64,000 nucleotides of DNA from Candidatus Kapaibacterium sp. (GCA_938084565.1 CALKEU010000001.1:1-64000), one strand, 5' to 3'. Shown: positions 10,202 to 20,747, counted from the first letter of the stretch. Numbers and translations are program-made. The notes: generated by a model not told the origin, from the sequence alone.

Positions 10202-11705
10202 CTCGCAACTCCGGGAAGCACAACCGTACTCGAGTTCCACCCCCGAGCCGACTGTCCAGCTCCACGCGCCCCCCGTGCGCTTCGACAATCCAGCGGACAA
10301 TAGCCAACCCCAGCCCTGCACCATCGGCAGAGGTGCGCGACCGTGACTTCTCCGCCCGATAGAAGCGCTCGAACACGTGTGGCATATCCTCCGGGGCAAT
10401 GCCCACCCCTGTGTCAGCTACCTCGACGACGACCTCCCCCGAGGCCGAATAGAGGGAGAGCGTCACACTGCCTCCCGCAGGAGTATACTTGAGCGCATTG
10501 TCCACTACATTGAGCACAGCTTGCCGCAGGCGTAGGGCATCTCCGAGCACGCGGCCGTCTGAGTCCGCACGTCGGTAAATTGCAATCCCTCGCTCCCGCG
10601 CTAGCGGCTCCACATCCTCGGCTATCTCCTCAATGAGCTGAGCGAGCAAGACGGGCTGCTGATCCAAAGGCAGCTGCCCACGCTCGGCACGAGCTAGCTC
10701 AAAGAGGGTCTCCACAATCCGATGCAGGCGCAATACCTCCTCCAATGCGCTCGAGAGCACCGCTTCGTACTCCTCGGGCCGCTTACGAGAGCGCAGCGCT
10801 AACTCCAGTTCCCCAATCAGGATAGTCAAGGGCGTGCGGAGCTCATGCGAGACATCCGCGCTGAATTGCCGAATCTGCATAAAGGAGGCCTCCAGGCGGG
10901 CTATCATCTGATTGAGTGTCCGAGCCAGGTGCGCAAGCTCATCCTCCGTCGGAGGCTCAGGGATACGCAGGCTGAGATTGTGCGCCGTAATGCTTTCGGC
11001 CGTCCGACGCATCATATCGACCGGACGCAGTGAGGCTCGAGCCAAGACCCAGCCCCCGAATCCAGCAATAGCCAGAACCAGCGGAATAGCCCACAGCAGC
11101 AGCAACCCCAGGCGCTGCAGCACTGCCTCGATTTCCCGAACGTTGTAGCCTACGGCTACCTCTGCCAGCGTACTGCGGTAGACCAGCAGCTGCTGCTCTT
11201 CGCCCCGCAGCCAGACCCGCAACACCCGCCGCTCACCTACCCTGCTCAGACGCAGGACCGGCAGACTATCCTCCAGCAGGTTGGCCGAACGCCAGATGAT
11301 ATGACCCGCCGTATCGGCAATCTGGATGGAGTACGTCCGGGGGTTGAGCAAAATGTACTGGTACACGGCACTCCAGACTGGGCTGCCAGCCGCTGCCAGT
11401 GTATCGCTCGGCAGCGGACCCACGAATCCCCGCAGCGGTGTAGTACTCCAGACGGAGAAGGAGCGCTGCACCACAGAGCGGCTGTGCTGCAACGGACGTA
11501 ACGGCTGCCAGCCCTGTTCGTGAGCCCGCTCTACAATGAACCCCACCGTCTGGGCTACCTGTCCGAGCGACTGCTCCAAGCTGTGGTAGAGCTCCTGCCG
11601 CACGCTCCAGTACCAGAAGAGCCCAAAGCTCACCAGTACAGCAGCAACCATCCCACCGTACCAGAGCGTCAGGCGCGCCCGCAGCGATAGCCGATGTCCA
11701 ATCAT
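10188..11705 (-). CDS. HAMP-containing sensor histidine kinase
   Basis: Two TM, HAMP (LRPVDMMRRTAESI...NQMIARL), DVSHELRTPLTIL, NVVDNALKYTP, GAGLGLAIVRWIVEAHGG. Confidence 0.93.
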   Translation of the reverse strand: MIGHRLSLRARLTLWYGGMVAAVLVSFGLFWYWSVRQELYHSLEQSLGQVAQTVGFIVERAHEQGWQPLRPLQHSRSVVQRSFSVWSTTPLRGFVGPLPSDTLAAAGSPVWSAVYQYILLNPRTYSIQIADTAGHIIWRSANLLEDSLPVLRLSRVGERRVLRVWLRGEEQQLLVYRSTLAEVAVGYNVREIEAVLQRLGLLLLWAIPLVLAIAGFGGWVLARASLRPVDMMRRTAESITAHNLSLRIPEPPTEDELAHLARTLNQMIARLEASFMQIRQFSADVSHELRTPLTILIGELELALRSRKRPEEYEAVLSSALEEVLRLHRIVETLFELARAERGQLPLDQQPVLLAQLIEEIAEDVEPLARERGIAIYRRADSDGRVLGDALRLRQAVLNVVDNALKYTPAGGSVTLSLYSASGEVVVEVADTGVGIAPEDMPHVFERFYRAEKSRSRTSADGAGLGLAIVRWIVEAHGGRVELDSRLGGGTRVRLCFPELRDEEG

Positions 11706-12277
11706 GGGAGTCCGAAAGTCCGCCGCAGTTCATCACACCACTGCACACCGAAGGCGCGCTCGAGCGCCTCCGCCACCATCCCGAGTACCGTCTGCCTCCT
11801 GCGACACCCGTGCTCATAGGCAGGCGCACACTCCTCGAACGGCTCGAAGACCACGTAGCGCTGTCCAGCATGCATACGCAGACGCAGCGGGAAGAGGTGG
11901 CACGAGAGTGGCTTGCGAAACGCTATCACCCCCTCCTCGTACGCCTGTTCGAACGCACACCGGGCTATGTTCCCCTCCCACACCACAAACACGCACGGTC
12001 CTTCAGGCAGGCAGCGCGTGTAGAATTTCTCCCCACGTTCGAGCACAGCCCCGTGCTGTTCAATACAGCGCTGGGCTGCCACCGGCAGACGAGGTAGGAT
12101 CACAGGGAGCAGCTCCGCTACTACCGCTACCTCCTCCGGTTGGAGGGGAGCCCCCTCTTCGACCCCCGGCACCGTACAGCAGCCCCCTCGGCAGCGCTCC
12201 ACCGGACAAGCAAACGGAATCTCCGCCAGATCGCCCTGCACCAGAACATCCCCAATCGCTACGAAAGGCAGTCTCAT
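11702..12277 (-). CDS. DUF3109-like Cys-rich protein
   Basis: FACPVERCRGGCCTVPGVEEGAPL...FYTRCLPEGPCVFVV...CHLFPLRL; start assigned at MRLPFVAIGD. Confidence 0.75.
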   Translation of the reverse strand: MRLPFVAIGDVLVQGDLAEIPFACPVERCRGGCCTVPGVEEGAPLQPEEVAVVAELLPVILPRLPVAAQRCIEQHGAVLERGEKFYTRCLPEGPCVFVVWEGNIARCAFEQAYEEGVIAFRKPLSCHLFPLRLRMHAGQRYVVFEPFEECAPAYEHGCRRRQTVLGMVAEALERAFGVQWCDELRRTFGLP

Positions 12278-12978
12278 ACACCACGCCGCTCCGGATCCCA
12301 GATGTACTTGTGCAGCTGCAATTGAAGCCGTACAGGCAGTCGATCGTGCAAAATCCACGCCGCTAACTCCTGTGGCGCCAAGAGCCCAAAAGCCGGCGAG
12401 AAAAGGACTGCTGCTACACGTTCGGCCAAGCGATAACGCTCCACAACCTCACAGGCCCAGACGTAATCCCGCCGGTCTGCAATGACGAACTTGACCTCAT
12501 CGCTACCCCGCAGCAGCTCCAGATTGGGCCAATACATGAGCGCACTCATCCGCGACGAAGGGCACTTGACATCCACGATGCGGATAATACGCGCATCGAG
12601 CAGCTCAATGCTGATGTGGCCACCCGTTTCGACCGCTACCGTATAGCCCATATCACACAGATGCCGCATCAGCTCAAAGCTTGCCCATTGCTCCAGAGGC
12701 TCCCCACCGGTGAACTCCACAAAGCGGCAGCCGTAGGCATAGACCTGCTCGAGAATCTCCCGGCCCCTCATCCACTGACCACCCCGGCGATGGGAGAGCG
12801 CATACCGAGTATCGCACCAGCTACAGCGGAGCTTGCATCCCTGCAGACGTACGAACACACACGGCATCCCAGCTCGCGTCCCCTCGCCCTGGATGGAGTA
12901 GAAGATTTCGCTGACGTGGAACAGCTCCTGGAGCGGGTCGAGAGCGGCCAGTGCCTCGCGCGTGGGCTGCTGCAGCAT
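12274..12978 (-). CDS. queE: 7-carboxy-7-deazaguanine synthase (radical SAM)
   Basis: FYSIQGEGTRAGMPCVFVRLQGCKLRCSWCDTRYA and FVEFTGGEPLEQ. Confidence 0.92.
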   Translation of the reverse strand: MLQQPTREALAALDPLQELFHVSEIFYSIQGEGTRAGMPCVFVRLQGCKLRCSWCDTRYALSHRRGGQWMRGREILEQVYAYGCRFVEFTGGEPLEQWASFELMRHLCDMGYTVAVETGGHISIELLDARIIRIVDVKCPSSRMSALMYWPNLELLRGSDEVKFVIADRRDYVWACEVVERYRLAERVAAVLFSPAFGLLAPQELAAWILHDRLPVRLQLQLHKYIWDPERRGV

Positions 12979-13033
12979 CGGGCATGCACTCCATCAACTC
13001 CAGTGTCAAAGACGAACAAGCCCTGGCAGACAC

Positions 13034-14041
13034 TCACCGCTGCGGTCGCCTCTGCTGCCAGAGCCAACATAGCCCCCCGAGCACGAGCATAATGAGCGTA
13101 TTCAATCCATGAGCAACCGTCGCATAGGCGAGCGCTCGCGCTGGTGCAACGGCGAAGAACTCCATGAGCGTCAGCTGGACCGCCACATGGTAAACCCCAG
13201 CTGCCGACGGGGTGGGCGCCAGCGCAATTGCCACCGAGGAAACCACCAGCACTTGAAAAGCCTCCACCGGCCCCAGGGGCAACTCGAAGACCCAGAAGAG
13301 TCCGTAGAGTGGAACCCAGTAGAGTACCCACAACACTGCCGTGAGCAGCACCAGCACCCCAGACCGCCAAGGCTCTCCAAGGACACTCACCCCAGCACGG
13401 AGCTCCTCCAGAATCTGTTGCCCATGGTGTGACCAGCGCGGCCGCCAACGGGCCAGCAGGCGCACTATCCACCCGCCCCACTGCCGTATCCTCGCCAGCA
13501 GCACAACGGTTGCCCCCAATAGTGCAACTCCCACTGCAACCCCAACGGCTGCAGACCCCGCACCCCCGGTCATAGCGGCGAAGAGCTCTTCCGTGAAAGC
13601 CGCCAGTCCGATCACCAGCAACAGCACCACCGTGACGGCATCTAAGAGACGCTCCACAATCACCCCTGAGACTAATGTCGCCAGAGGCATCATCTCCCGC
13701 CGGCTCAAGACGTAGGGGCGGATGAGCTCACCGGCTCGCGGCACAATGGCATTGACGGCATAGCCGATCATCACAGCAGCAAAGGCATTCCCCAGATGGG
13801 GGCGCCGGCCGAGCGCTGCCTCAATCAAAAGCTGCCACCGCCACGCCCGCACAAGATGTGCCGCCACGATAACCGGAACAAACCACCACAGGCGCTCCTG
13901 CGCAGCGTAGCGCAGTGCCCCCAGAAAAGCTTCCCACTCAACCAAGCGGAGAGCCAGGAGGAGCGACAGGAGCAACACTCCGACGCTCACCCCCCATCGG
14001 AGCCACCGCCTCCATTGCTCAGAGAGTAACATGGCTGCCAT
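13034..14041 (-). CDS. Lysylphosphatidylglycerol synthase TM region/UPF0104 flippase-like membrane protein
   Basis: Multi-TM, AVNAIVPRAGELIRPYVLSRRE, PTPSAAGVYHVAVQ; start assigned at MAAMLLSEQ. Confidence 0.8.
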   Translation of the reverse strand: MAAMLLSEQWRRWLRWGVSVGVLLLSLLLALRLVEWEAFLGALRYAAQERLWWFVPVIVAAHLVRAWRWQLLIEAALGRRPHLGNAFAAVMIGYAVNAIVPRAGELIRPYVLSRREMMPLATLVSGVIVERLLDAVTVVLLLVIGLAAFTEELFAAMTGGAGSAAVGVAVGVALLGATVVLLARIRQWGGWIVRLLARWRPRWSHHGQQILEELRAGVSVLGEPWRSGVLVLLTAVLWVLYWVPLYGLFWVFELPLGPVEAFQVLVVSSVAIALAPTPSAAGVYHVAVQLTLMEFFAVAPARALAYATVAHGLNTLIMLVLGGLCWLWQQRRPQR

Positions 14042-16823
14042 CGATAAGGCTTGGCTCATAGGCCAGGAAGCGACGGAGTGCTGCCCCCGTGTGCGAGCGT
14101 CGGCTCCGGGCCACCTGCTCCGGAGTACCCATGGCCACAACATATCCCCCCGCCTCGCCAGCCTCCGGACCAAGGTCGACCACCCAATCTGCGGCAGCAA
14201 TGACGTGCATGTGGTGTTCGATGACAACTACCGTGTGTCCCCGATCGACCAACTGCTGGAGCACCGCTAGCAAGCGGGCAACATCGTGCAGATGCAGCCC
14301 TGTGGTCGGCTCGTCCAAGAGGAAGAGTTTCTGCCCCTCTTCGTGCTCGGCCAGGTGAGCTGCGAGTTTGAGCCGCTGTGCCTCACCACCGGAGAGCATC
14401 GTCGTGGGTTGTCCAAGCCGCAAATAGCCCAACCCAACCTGCTGCAGCGGCAGCAGGCGCTCGACAATCCGGCGCTGCTCAGCGAAGAAGTCCACAGCCT
14501 CATCGACGGTCATCTGCAGCACATCCACGATGCTCCTGCCCCGATAGCGAGCCTGAAGGACCTCACTCTTATACCGCATCCCGCGGCAGGCCTCACACTC
14601 CAGCGGCAGGTCGGAGAGGAATTGCATCTCCACCCAGACGATGCCCTCACCCTGGCAGACTTCACAGCGCCCTCCGGGAATATTGAAGGAGAAGTAGCCG
14701 GCCGTCCATCCCCGCTGCCGAGCGTAGTCTGTGGTAGCAAACAGCTCTCGGATTGGATCGAAGGCCTTCGTGTACGTGGCCGGCGTCGAACGGCTCGAGC
14801 GTCCGGGCGGGGCCTGATCGACCAGGACAACGTGCTCGATGGACTCGGCCCCCTCGATGCCCGCACAAGCACCGAGCTCTTCAACCGGTATGCCCCTCAG
14901 ACGCTGCAGATGGGCATAGAGGACATCGTACAGCAGCGTACTCTTGCCCGAACCCGATACCCCGCTGATGACGCTGAGGCATCCGAGCGGCAGGGCTACG
15001 TCATCGCCCTTGAGATTGTGCGCCGTGGGTTTCCGAATCCATAGCCACCCTTTGGGTTTCCGACGCCGTACAGGAAGCTCCACCCGCCGACGGCCCGAGA
15101 GGTAGCTCCCTGTGAGCGTGTCCGACTGCTGAAGCTCCTCCACGGTCCCCTCGAAGACAACTCTCCCCCCTTGCTCGCCAGCCCCGGGCCCAAGCTCGAG
15201 CACCCAGTCGGCATGGCGGAGGATGTCCAAATCATGCTCAACGACGACAATTGTGTTCCCCAAATCCCGCAGCCGGAAGAGAACCTGCAGGAGCCGTTCG
15301 GTATCCCGCGGATGCAATCCAATGCTCGGTTCATCCAGGACATAGAGTGTGCCGACGAGCGACGAACTGAGCGCCGTAGCCAGCTGGATCCGCTGCGCTT
15401 CCCCGCCCGAGAGGGTGTGCGAAAGGCGATCCAGCGTCAAGTACCCCAGCCCGATGTCAACCAGAATTTGCAACCGACGGCGAATCTCCGAGAGGACCGT
15501 ACCGACGACAGCTTCCTGCCCCGGGGTCAGCTGGAGCTGCTCAAACCATTGCAAGGCTTCCGACAGGCTCATCGTCAGCAGCTCGGGGAAGAATTTCCCC
15601 CCGACGGCAACTCGGCGAGCCGATGTACGTAGACGCGACCCGCCGCAGGCGTGGCAGCGCGTATAGCTTCGGTAACGGCTCAGGAGCACGCGCGCTTGCA
15701 CCTTGTGGGTTTGCTCCTCGAGCTGAGCAAAGAACCGATGCAGCCCGATATACTCGTCGGCCCCTTCCCAGATGAGCCGCCACTGCTCAGGGGTGAGTTG
15801 CTCGACAGGAACATCCGTTGGAATCCCGTAGCGCTTCGCCACAGCCAGAAGGCGCTGCAAATGCAGGGCCCCACTCGGAGTCCGGAACGGATGGATTGCC
15901 CCATCTCGGAGCGAACGCTGCTTGTCTGGAATGACCAGCTCTGGATCAATCCCTATCGTTCGCCCAAATCCCTGGCAGACCGGGCAGGCACCTAAGGGGC
16001 TGTTGAAGGAGAACAAGCGCGGCTCTGGCTCGACATATTCAATCTGGCAATAGGCGCACTCGTAGCGGCTGCTGGCTCGGTACTCTGCCCTACTCTTACG
16101 CTCGTAAGCCACGGCACGCCCTTCGCCTGCCCCGAAGGCCATCTCGAGCGCTTCCACAAGGCGGGATACCGTCTCCTGCTCAGCGCTGAGCAGAAGCCGA
16201 TCGACAACCACAATCCACTCATCTGCCCGTCCGATGCGAGAGGCCGCCTCTGCCAGCCCGACCAGCTCTGCCGTCGGGCGGTGGAGGAGCCGAACGAAGC
16301 CATCGGCCTGCAGCCGAGCCAGACGCTCCGACAGGGCCGGGGGCCTCTCCGGAAAGGGGAACCCTACCACTAGCTGGCTGCCCGAGGGCAGCTGCCGTAG
16401 GAGCTCCTCGGCAAAACTCTGCGCCGATGCACGCCGCACCGGCCGGTTGCATCGTGCACAGTATGTGGTACCAATGCGCCCGTAGAGGAGGCGAAAATGG
16501 TCGTAGAGCTCGGTCATCGTGGCCACAGTCGAACGCGGGTTGCGCTGGAGCGGGCGCTGCTCGAGCGCCAAAGCTGGCGGCAGCCCCTCGATACCATCGA
16601 TCTCCGGCCGAGGCATCCGCTCCAGAAACTGCCGGGCATAGGCGGAGAGGGATTCCACAAAGCGACGTTGCCCCTCAGCGTAGAGCGTGTCGAAGGCAAG
16701 AGAAGACTTTCCCGATCCACTGACCCCCGTAATGACGATGAGTCGCTTGCGCGGTAAAGCTACAGTAATCCCCTTCAGGTTGTGCGTCCGGGCACCGCGG
16801 ATGACAATCCACTGCTGTTCCAT
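14019..16823 (-). CDS. uvrA: Excinuclease ABC subunit A
   Basis: GARTHNLKGI, GVSGSGKSSLAFDTLYAEGQRRFVESLSAYARQFL, zinc motifs, two ABC signatures; start assigned at MEQQWIVIRG. Confidence 0.97.
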   Translation of the reverse strand: MEQQWIVIRGARTHNLKGITVALPRKRLIVITGVSGSGKSSLAFDTLYAEGQRRFVESLSAYARQFLERMPRPEIDGIEGLPPALALEQRPLQRNPRSTVATMTELYDHFRLLYGRIGTTYCARCNRPVRRASAQSFAEELLRQLPSGSQLVVGFPFPERPPALSERLARLQADGFVRLLHRPTAELVGLAEAASRIGRADEWIVVVDRLLLSAEQETVSRLVEALEMAFGAGEGRAVAYERKSRAEYRASSRYECAYCQIEYVEPEPRLFSFNSPLGACPVCQGFGRTIGIDPELVIPDKQRSLRDGAIHPFRTPSGALHLQRLLAVAKRYGIPTDVPVEQLTPEQWRLIWEGADEYIGLHRFFAQLEEQTHKVQARVLLSRYRSYTRCHACGGSRLRTSARRVAVGGKFFPELLTMSLSEALQWFEQLQLTPGQEAVVGTVLSEIRRRLQILVDIGLGYLTLDRLSHTLSGGEAQRIQLATALSSSLVGTLYVLDEPSIGLHPRDTERLLQVLFRLRDLGNTIVVVEHDLDILRHADWVLELGPGAGEQGGRVVFEGTVEELQQSDTLTGSYLSGRRRVELPVRRRKPKGWLWIRKPTAHNLKGDDVALPLGCLSVISGVSGSGKSTLLYDVLYAHLQRLRGIPVEELGACAGIEGAESIEHVVLVDQAPPGRSSRSTPATYTKAFDPIRELFATTDYARQRGWTAGYFSFNIPGGRCEVCQGEGIVWVEMQFLSDLPLECEACRGMRYKSEVLQARYRGRSIVDVLQMTVDEAVDFFAEQRRIVERLLPLQQVGLGYLRLGQPTTMLSGGEAQRLKLAAHLAEHEEGQKLFLLDEPTTGLHLHDVARLLAVLQQLVDRGHTVVVIEHHMHVIAAADWVVDLGPEAGEAGGYVVAMGTPEQVARSRRSHTGAALRRFLAYEPSLIDGSHVTL

Positions 16824-16854
16824 TGTGCGTGTGCACTCAAGAGCGCTGAGACCA

Positions 16855-16862
16855 CAAAAATA
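16855..16862 (-). promoter_or_regulatory. TAnnTTTG -7-like element (TATTTTTG) upstream of uvrA
   Basis: Reverse complement of caaaaata, 32 nt before ATG 16823. Confidence 0.6.
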
Positions 16863-16897
16863 GCGCAATCCGGTGCCGACCGTTGTCTGCAAGTTCA

Positions 16898-16905
16898 TAA
16901 CTTTG
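16898..16905 (+). promoter_or_regulatory. TAnnTTTG -7-like element (TAACTTTG) upstream of SDR/enoyl reductase-like gene
   Basis: 36 nt before ATG 16941; divergent to the uvrA element. Confidence 0.6.
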
Positions 16906-16940
16906 CGCAGCTTAGAGTTGTGCAACGAACCGCCGAGCTG

Positions 16941-17765
16941 ATGAGTGAAGCACCTCTGTACGCCTTAATCCTGGGGGTTTCGAGCGGCTTCGGACGGGCA
17001 ACGGCTCGAGCACTGGCACGCGAAGGCTACCACATCGTCGGGGTCCATCTAGATCGAGCAGCAACCTTGCCGCAGGTAGAAGCACTCAAAGCAGAGCTCC
17101 AAAGCCACGGCGTGCGTGTCCTCTTCTTCAACCAGAACGCCGCCGATCCTGAGTGCCGCCGCACCGTCATCGAAGCACTCAAAGCAGAGTTTGCCCAGCA
17201 CCCCCATGCGACATTACGCCTTCTGCTCCATTCGCTGGCCTTCGGTACCTTGCTCCCCTTCATCGCTGAGCCGCCCCAGGAGGTGGTCACGCAGAAGCGG
17301 CTGGAGATGACCCTGGATGTCATGGCCAACAGCCTCGTCTACTGGACACAGGACATTGTCCGCGAGCGTCTCATGGGGCCTGGCGGGCGCATCTTAGCCA
17401 TGACAAGCGCGGGGAGTGAACGGGTTATCCCCATGTATGGGGCTGTCTCGGCTGCTAAAGCTGCTCTGGAGTCGTATGTCCGTCAGCTAGCCTTGGAATT
17501 GGCTCCCTACGCCATCACGGCCAATGCTATCCGAGCCGGCGTCACCGATACCCCGGCTCTCCGGCGTATTCCTGGCAATGATATCCTCATCGACAACGCT
17601 ATTGCCCGCAATCCTTATCACCGCCTGACCACGCCGGAGGATGTGGCACGCATCGTCACGCTGCTGGTGCGTCCGGAAGCCGACTGGATTAACGGTGCCA
17701 TCATTGCCGCCGATGGCGGCGAGAACATCGTCGACATTACGTGGTGGAAACCTCCCACGGAGTAA
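16941..17765 (+). CDS. SDR family enoyl-ACP reductase-like protein (FabI/FabL-type Y-x6-K)
   Basis: GVSSGFGRATARAL; MYGAVSAAKAALESYVRQLALEL; DWINGAIIAADGG; start ATG at 16941. Confidence 0.75.
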   Translation: MSEAPLYALILGVSSGFGRATARALAREGYHIVGVHLDRAATLPQVEALKAELQSHGVRVLFFNQNAADPECRRTVIEALKAEFAQHPHATLRLLLHSLAFGTLLPFIAEPPQEVVTQKRLEMTLDVMANSLVYWTQDIVRERLMGPGGRILAMTSAGSERVIPMYGAVSAAKAALESYVRQLALELAPYAITANAIRAGVTDTPALRRIPGNDILIDNAIARNPYHRLTTPEDVARIVTLLVRPEADWINGAIIAADGGENIVDITWWKPPTE

Positions 17766-17792
17766 GTCTCACCGGTAGACCCGCTCAAACCG

Positions 17793-18317
17793 ATGCTCGT
17801 ACTTGTGGCTCTCATGCTCAGCATTGTCAGCCTCTCGGCCCAGCAGATTCCCCAATACCGCCTAGGGGAGGGAGAACAGCAGCGCAGCGCTGCTGTCCAT
17901 CCCTTCGAGCGACACACCTACTTTGGTGCAGGCGCCCAAGTAGGTTGGTTGAGCGGTATAGGGCTCAGCTTTCGGCTCTCCTCACCCACACGGTGGGGTG
18001 GAGAAGTCAACTTTGGCATCCTCAAGCTCACGAGCGCAAGCTTTTGGTGCCTTGGGGGAGAGCTCCACTACCGCTTGGGCATCTCCCAGAGTTACCGCTC
18101 ATATCTTCTGGCCGGGCTGGGTTATTACTCCCACACAACCGATCGGAAGGCCGAATCCATCTGGCCAGTCCGCTTCGGCTTCGGCCTCGGAGCGGAAACC
18201 TTCCTCCTGGAATGGCTAGCCCTAGGAGCTGAGCTAGCCATCACGGCGTACACCAATGGGGAAGCTGTCCAAGTCCTGCCAATGCCGCAATTCGGGCTTG
18301 TGTACTACTTCCGCTGA
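17793..18317 (+). CDS. Putative small outer-membrane beta-barrel protein
   Basis: Signal peptide, alternating beta strands, terminal FGLVYYFR. Confidence 0.55.
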   Translation: MLVLVALMLSIVSLSAQQIPQYRLGEGEQQRSAAVHPFERHTYFGAGAQVGWLSGIGLSFRLSSPTRWGGEVNFGILKLTSASFWCLGGELHYRLGISQSYRSYLLAGLGYYSHTTDRKAESIWPVRFGFGLGAETFLLEWLALGAELAITAYTNGEAVQVLPMPQFGLVYYFR

Positions 18318-18323
18318 GATACC

Positions 18324-18932
18324 GTGGGCTCATCGAGGGTCGGCATTCCGCTGCTTGGGGTACTTGTGACGCTCGGCTGCGCGACGGTGTCGGTAGCTCC
18401 GGTACGGACGACCCTCTTTCCGGCCTCTCCAGCGCGCCCGCCTACCGTAGGCGCTGCAGACGACCGCTTTGGGGACACGATCGTTATGACCCCTGCTGAG
18501 TTAGCTGCCGGTGGAGTGGAAGCCCTCTACAGCTATGCGCTCGAGCTCTTCCGGCAAGAGCGCTATGGGCGCGCCCGCCCACTCTTCGAACAGATCGGCC
18601 GTACACCGTCAGCTCCAGATTCACTCGCTGCAGAGGCCCTCTTTTTGGCGGCTGAATGTACGGCCGCGCTCGGAGAGCTTTCGGCTGCACGGGAGCTCTA
18701 CAACCGTCTGCTGCAGCGCAACCCCCCATGGGCAGCGCTCCGGGAACGACTCCTCCTACGCCTCGGCCACGTGCTCTGCGCCCAAGGTTTGGAGGAGCAT
18801 GCTGCTGCGTACTTTGCGCGCCTTCGGCAGCAATTCCCGCGCTCGCGCTATCTACCCCTGGCCCACTGCGGTGCCGTTACTCTCCCAAGCTCTAAGGGTC
18901 CTGCCGTGCTGCCTAAGTTTGCGCCCCAGTAA
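18324..18932 (+). CDS. TPR-like lipoprotein
   Basis: GTG start, lipobox-like TLGCAT, TPR-like repeats. Confidence 0.6.
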   Translation: MGSSRVGIPLLGVLVTLGCATVSVAPVRTTLFPASPARPPTVGAADDRFGDTIVMTPAELAAGGVEALYSYALELFRQERYGRARPLFEQIGRTPSAPDSLAAEALFLAAECTAALGELSAARELYNRLLQRNPPWAALRERLLLRLGHVLCAQGLEEHAAAYFARLRQQFPRSRYLPLAHCGAVTLPSSKGPAVLPKFAPQ

Positions 18933-18950
18933 GGCAGATCCCCCAGCTCG

Positions 18951-20747
18951 ATGGGAACCGTCCTGGAAGTTCGGCAGCTCACTACGGAGTTTCGGTCAGA
19001 ACAGTACACCATCCGGGCCGTCGATGGAGTCAGCTTCCGCCTCGAACGGGGAAGAACGCTCGGTATTGTCGGCGAATCCGGCTCCGGCAAATCTGTGACA
19101 GCGCTCTCGATCATGCGCCTAGTGCCTACTCCTCCGGGCCGGATTGTAGAAGGGGAAGTCCTCTTCCACCACCGGGATGGGACAGTGGTGGATCTCCTTC
19201 AGCTACCGGAGCGCCAGATGCAGCGCTATCGCGGGAATCGAATTGCTATGATCTTCCAGGAGCCGATGACCTCGCTCAACCCCGTCTTCCGCTGTGGGGA
19301 TCAGGTCATGGAGGCCCTCATGCTTCACCGCAAGCTGGACCGAAAGCAGGCTCGCCAGCGCACGCTCGAGCTCTTCGCCGAAGTAGGCCTACCCGAGCCC
19401 GAACTCATCTTGGAGCGCTACCCGCACCAACTCTCCGGCGGGCAGAAGCAGCGCGTCATGATTGCTATGGCGATCAGCTGTGAACCCGACATCCTGATTG
19501 CCGATGAGCCTACAACAGCGCTGGACGTCACTGTCCAGGCAACGATTCTGGACCTCATGCGCCAGCTCCAACGCTCACACCAGATGGCGCTTATCTTCAT
19601 TTCGCACGATCTCGGCGTCATTGCGGAAATTGCCGACGATGTGGCCGTCATGTACAAAGGGCGCATCGTCGAATACGGCCCCCTTGAGCATATCTTCACC
19701 GATCCCCAGCACCCCTACACGAAGGGGCTGCTGGCATGCCGTCCGCGCCTGGACCGCAAGCTCCGCATCTTGCCAACAGTGCGGGATTTCATGGAAGAGC
19801 TGCCCGATGGTACAATCCGCGAGCGGCTCCACATCAGCGTGCACCACTACATCGATACGCTCACCCTCTCGGAAAGCGACCTCCAACAGCGCCGTGCTGC
19901 ACTCGAACAACAGCCAATCCTGCTCCAGGTTGAAAATCTCCACGTCCACTTCCCTGTCCGCAGAGGGCTCTTCGGCAGAGTGCAGGGCTATGTGCGAGCC
20001 GTCGACGGGGTCAGCTTTACCATCCGCTGCGGCGAAACTCTGGGTCTGGTCGGCGAATCCGGTAGCGGGAAGACCACCACTGGTCGTGCCCTCCTGCGCC
20101 TGATTGAACCGACGGATGGCCGAATTCTCTTCAATGGTCTCGATGTCCGCTCCCTCTCGGGCCCAGAGCTCAAGGCCCTTCGACGGCAGATGCAGATCAT
20201 CTTCCAAGACCCTTATGCCTCGCTCAATCCCCGGCTCTCCATTGGAAGCGCGCTGATGGAGGTGTTGCGCGTCCACAAGCTCTTCTCCTCCGACCGCGAG
20301 CGCCGTGAGTACGTCTTCTGGCTGCTCCATAAAGTCGGCCTCGAACCGCGCCACTTCTGGCACTACCCTCATGAATTCTCGGGCGGGCAGCGGCAACGCA
20401 TCGGCATCGCCCGGGCGCTCGCTGTACAACCGCGCTTTATCGTCTGCGATGAGCCCGTCTCGGCCCTCGACGTCTCCGTCCAAGCGCAAGTGCTCAACCT
20501 CTTGGTAGAACTCCGCCAGGAGTTCGGGCTGACCTACCTTTTCATCACGCACGACTGGAGCGTGGTCAAATTCATCAGCGACCGTATCGCCGTCATGCAC
20601 GCCGGACGCATTGTCGAGATAGGCGATGCGGAGGCACTCTATGCGAATCCACAGCACGAATACACACGCCGCCTCATTGCTGCCATTCCGGCCGCTACCC
20701 TTGAAAAGCTGCAGCAGCGGCGCCTCCACCCCTTGACTCCCCCATGA
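18951..20747 (+). CDS. Dipeptide/oligopeptide ABC transporter, two fused ATP-binding domains (DppD-DppF/YejF-like)
   Basis: Two Walker A ([16 protein letters not shown]) and two signatures ([28 protein letters not shown]). Confidence 0.92.
   Translation: MGTVLEVRQLTTEFRSEQYTIRAVDGVSFRLERGRTLGIVGESGSGKSVTALSIMRLVPTPPGRIVEGEVLFHHRDGTVVDLLQLPERQMQRYRGNRIAMIFQEPMTSLNPVFRCGDQVMEALMLHRKLDRKQARQRTLELFAEVGLPEPELILERYPHQLSGGQKQRVMIAMAISCEPDILIADEPTTALDVTVQATILDLMRQLQRSHQMALIFISHDLGVIAEIADDVAVMYKGRIVEYGPLEHIFTDPQHPYTKGLLACRPRLDRKLRILPTVRDFMEELPDGTIRERLHISVHHYIDTLTLSESDLQQRRAALEQQPILLQVENLHVHFPVRRGLFGRVQGYVRAVDGVSFTIRCGETLGLVGESGSGKTTTGRALLRLIEPTDGRILFNGLDVRSLSGPELKALRRQMQIIFQDPYASLNPRLSIGSALMEVLRVHKLFSSDRERREYVFWLLHKVGLEPRHFWHYPHEFSGGQRQRIGIARALAVQPRFIVCDEPVSALDVSVQAQVLNLLVELRQEFGLTYLFITHDWSVVKFISDRIAVMHAGRIVEIGDAEALYANPQHEYTRRLIAAIPAATLEKLQQRRLHPLTPP

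Noticed and set aside
19575-20729. 384-aa minus-strand ORF antisense to the fused ABC ATPase
   Set aside because: Explained by codon bias of the sense gene; no coherent protein family signal.
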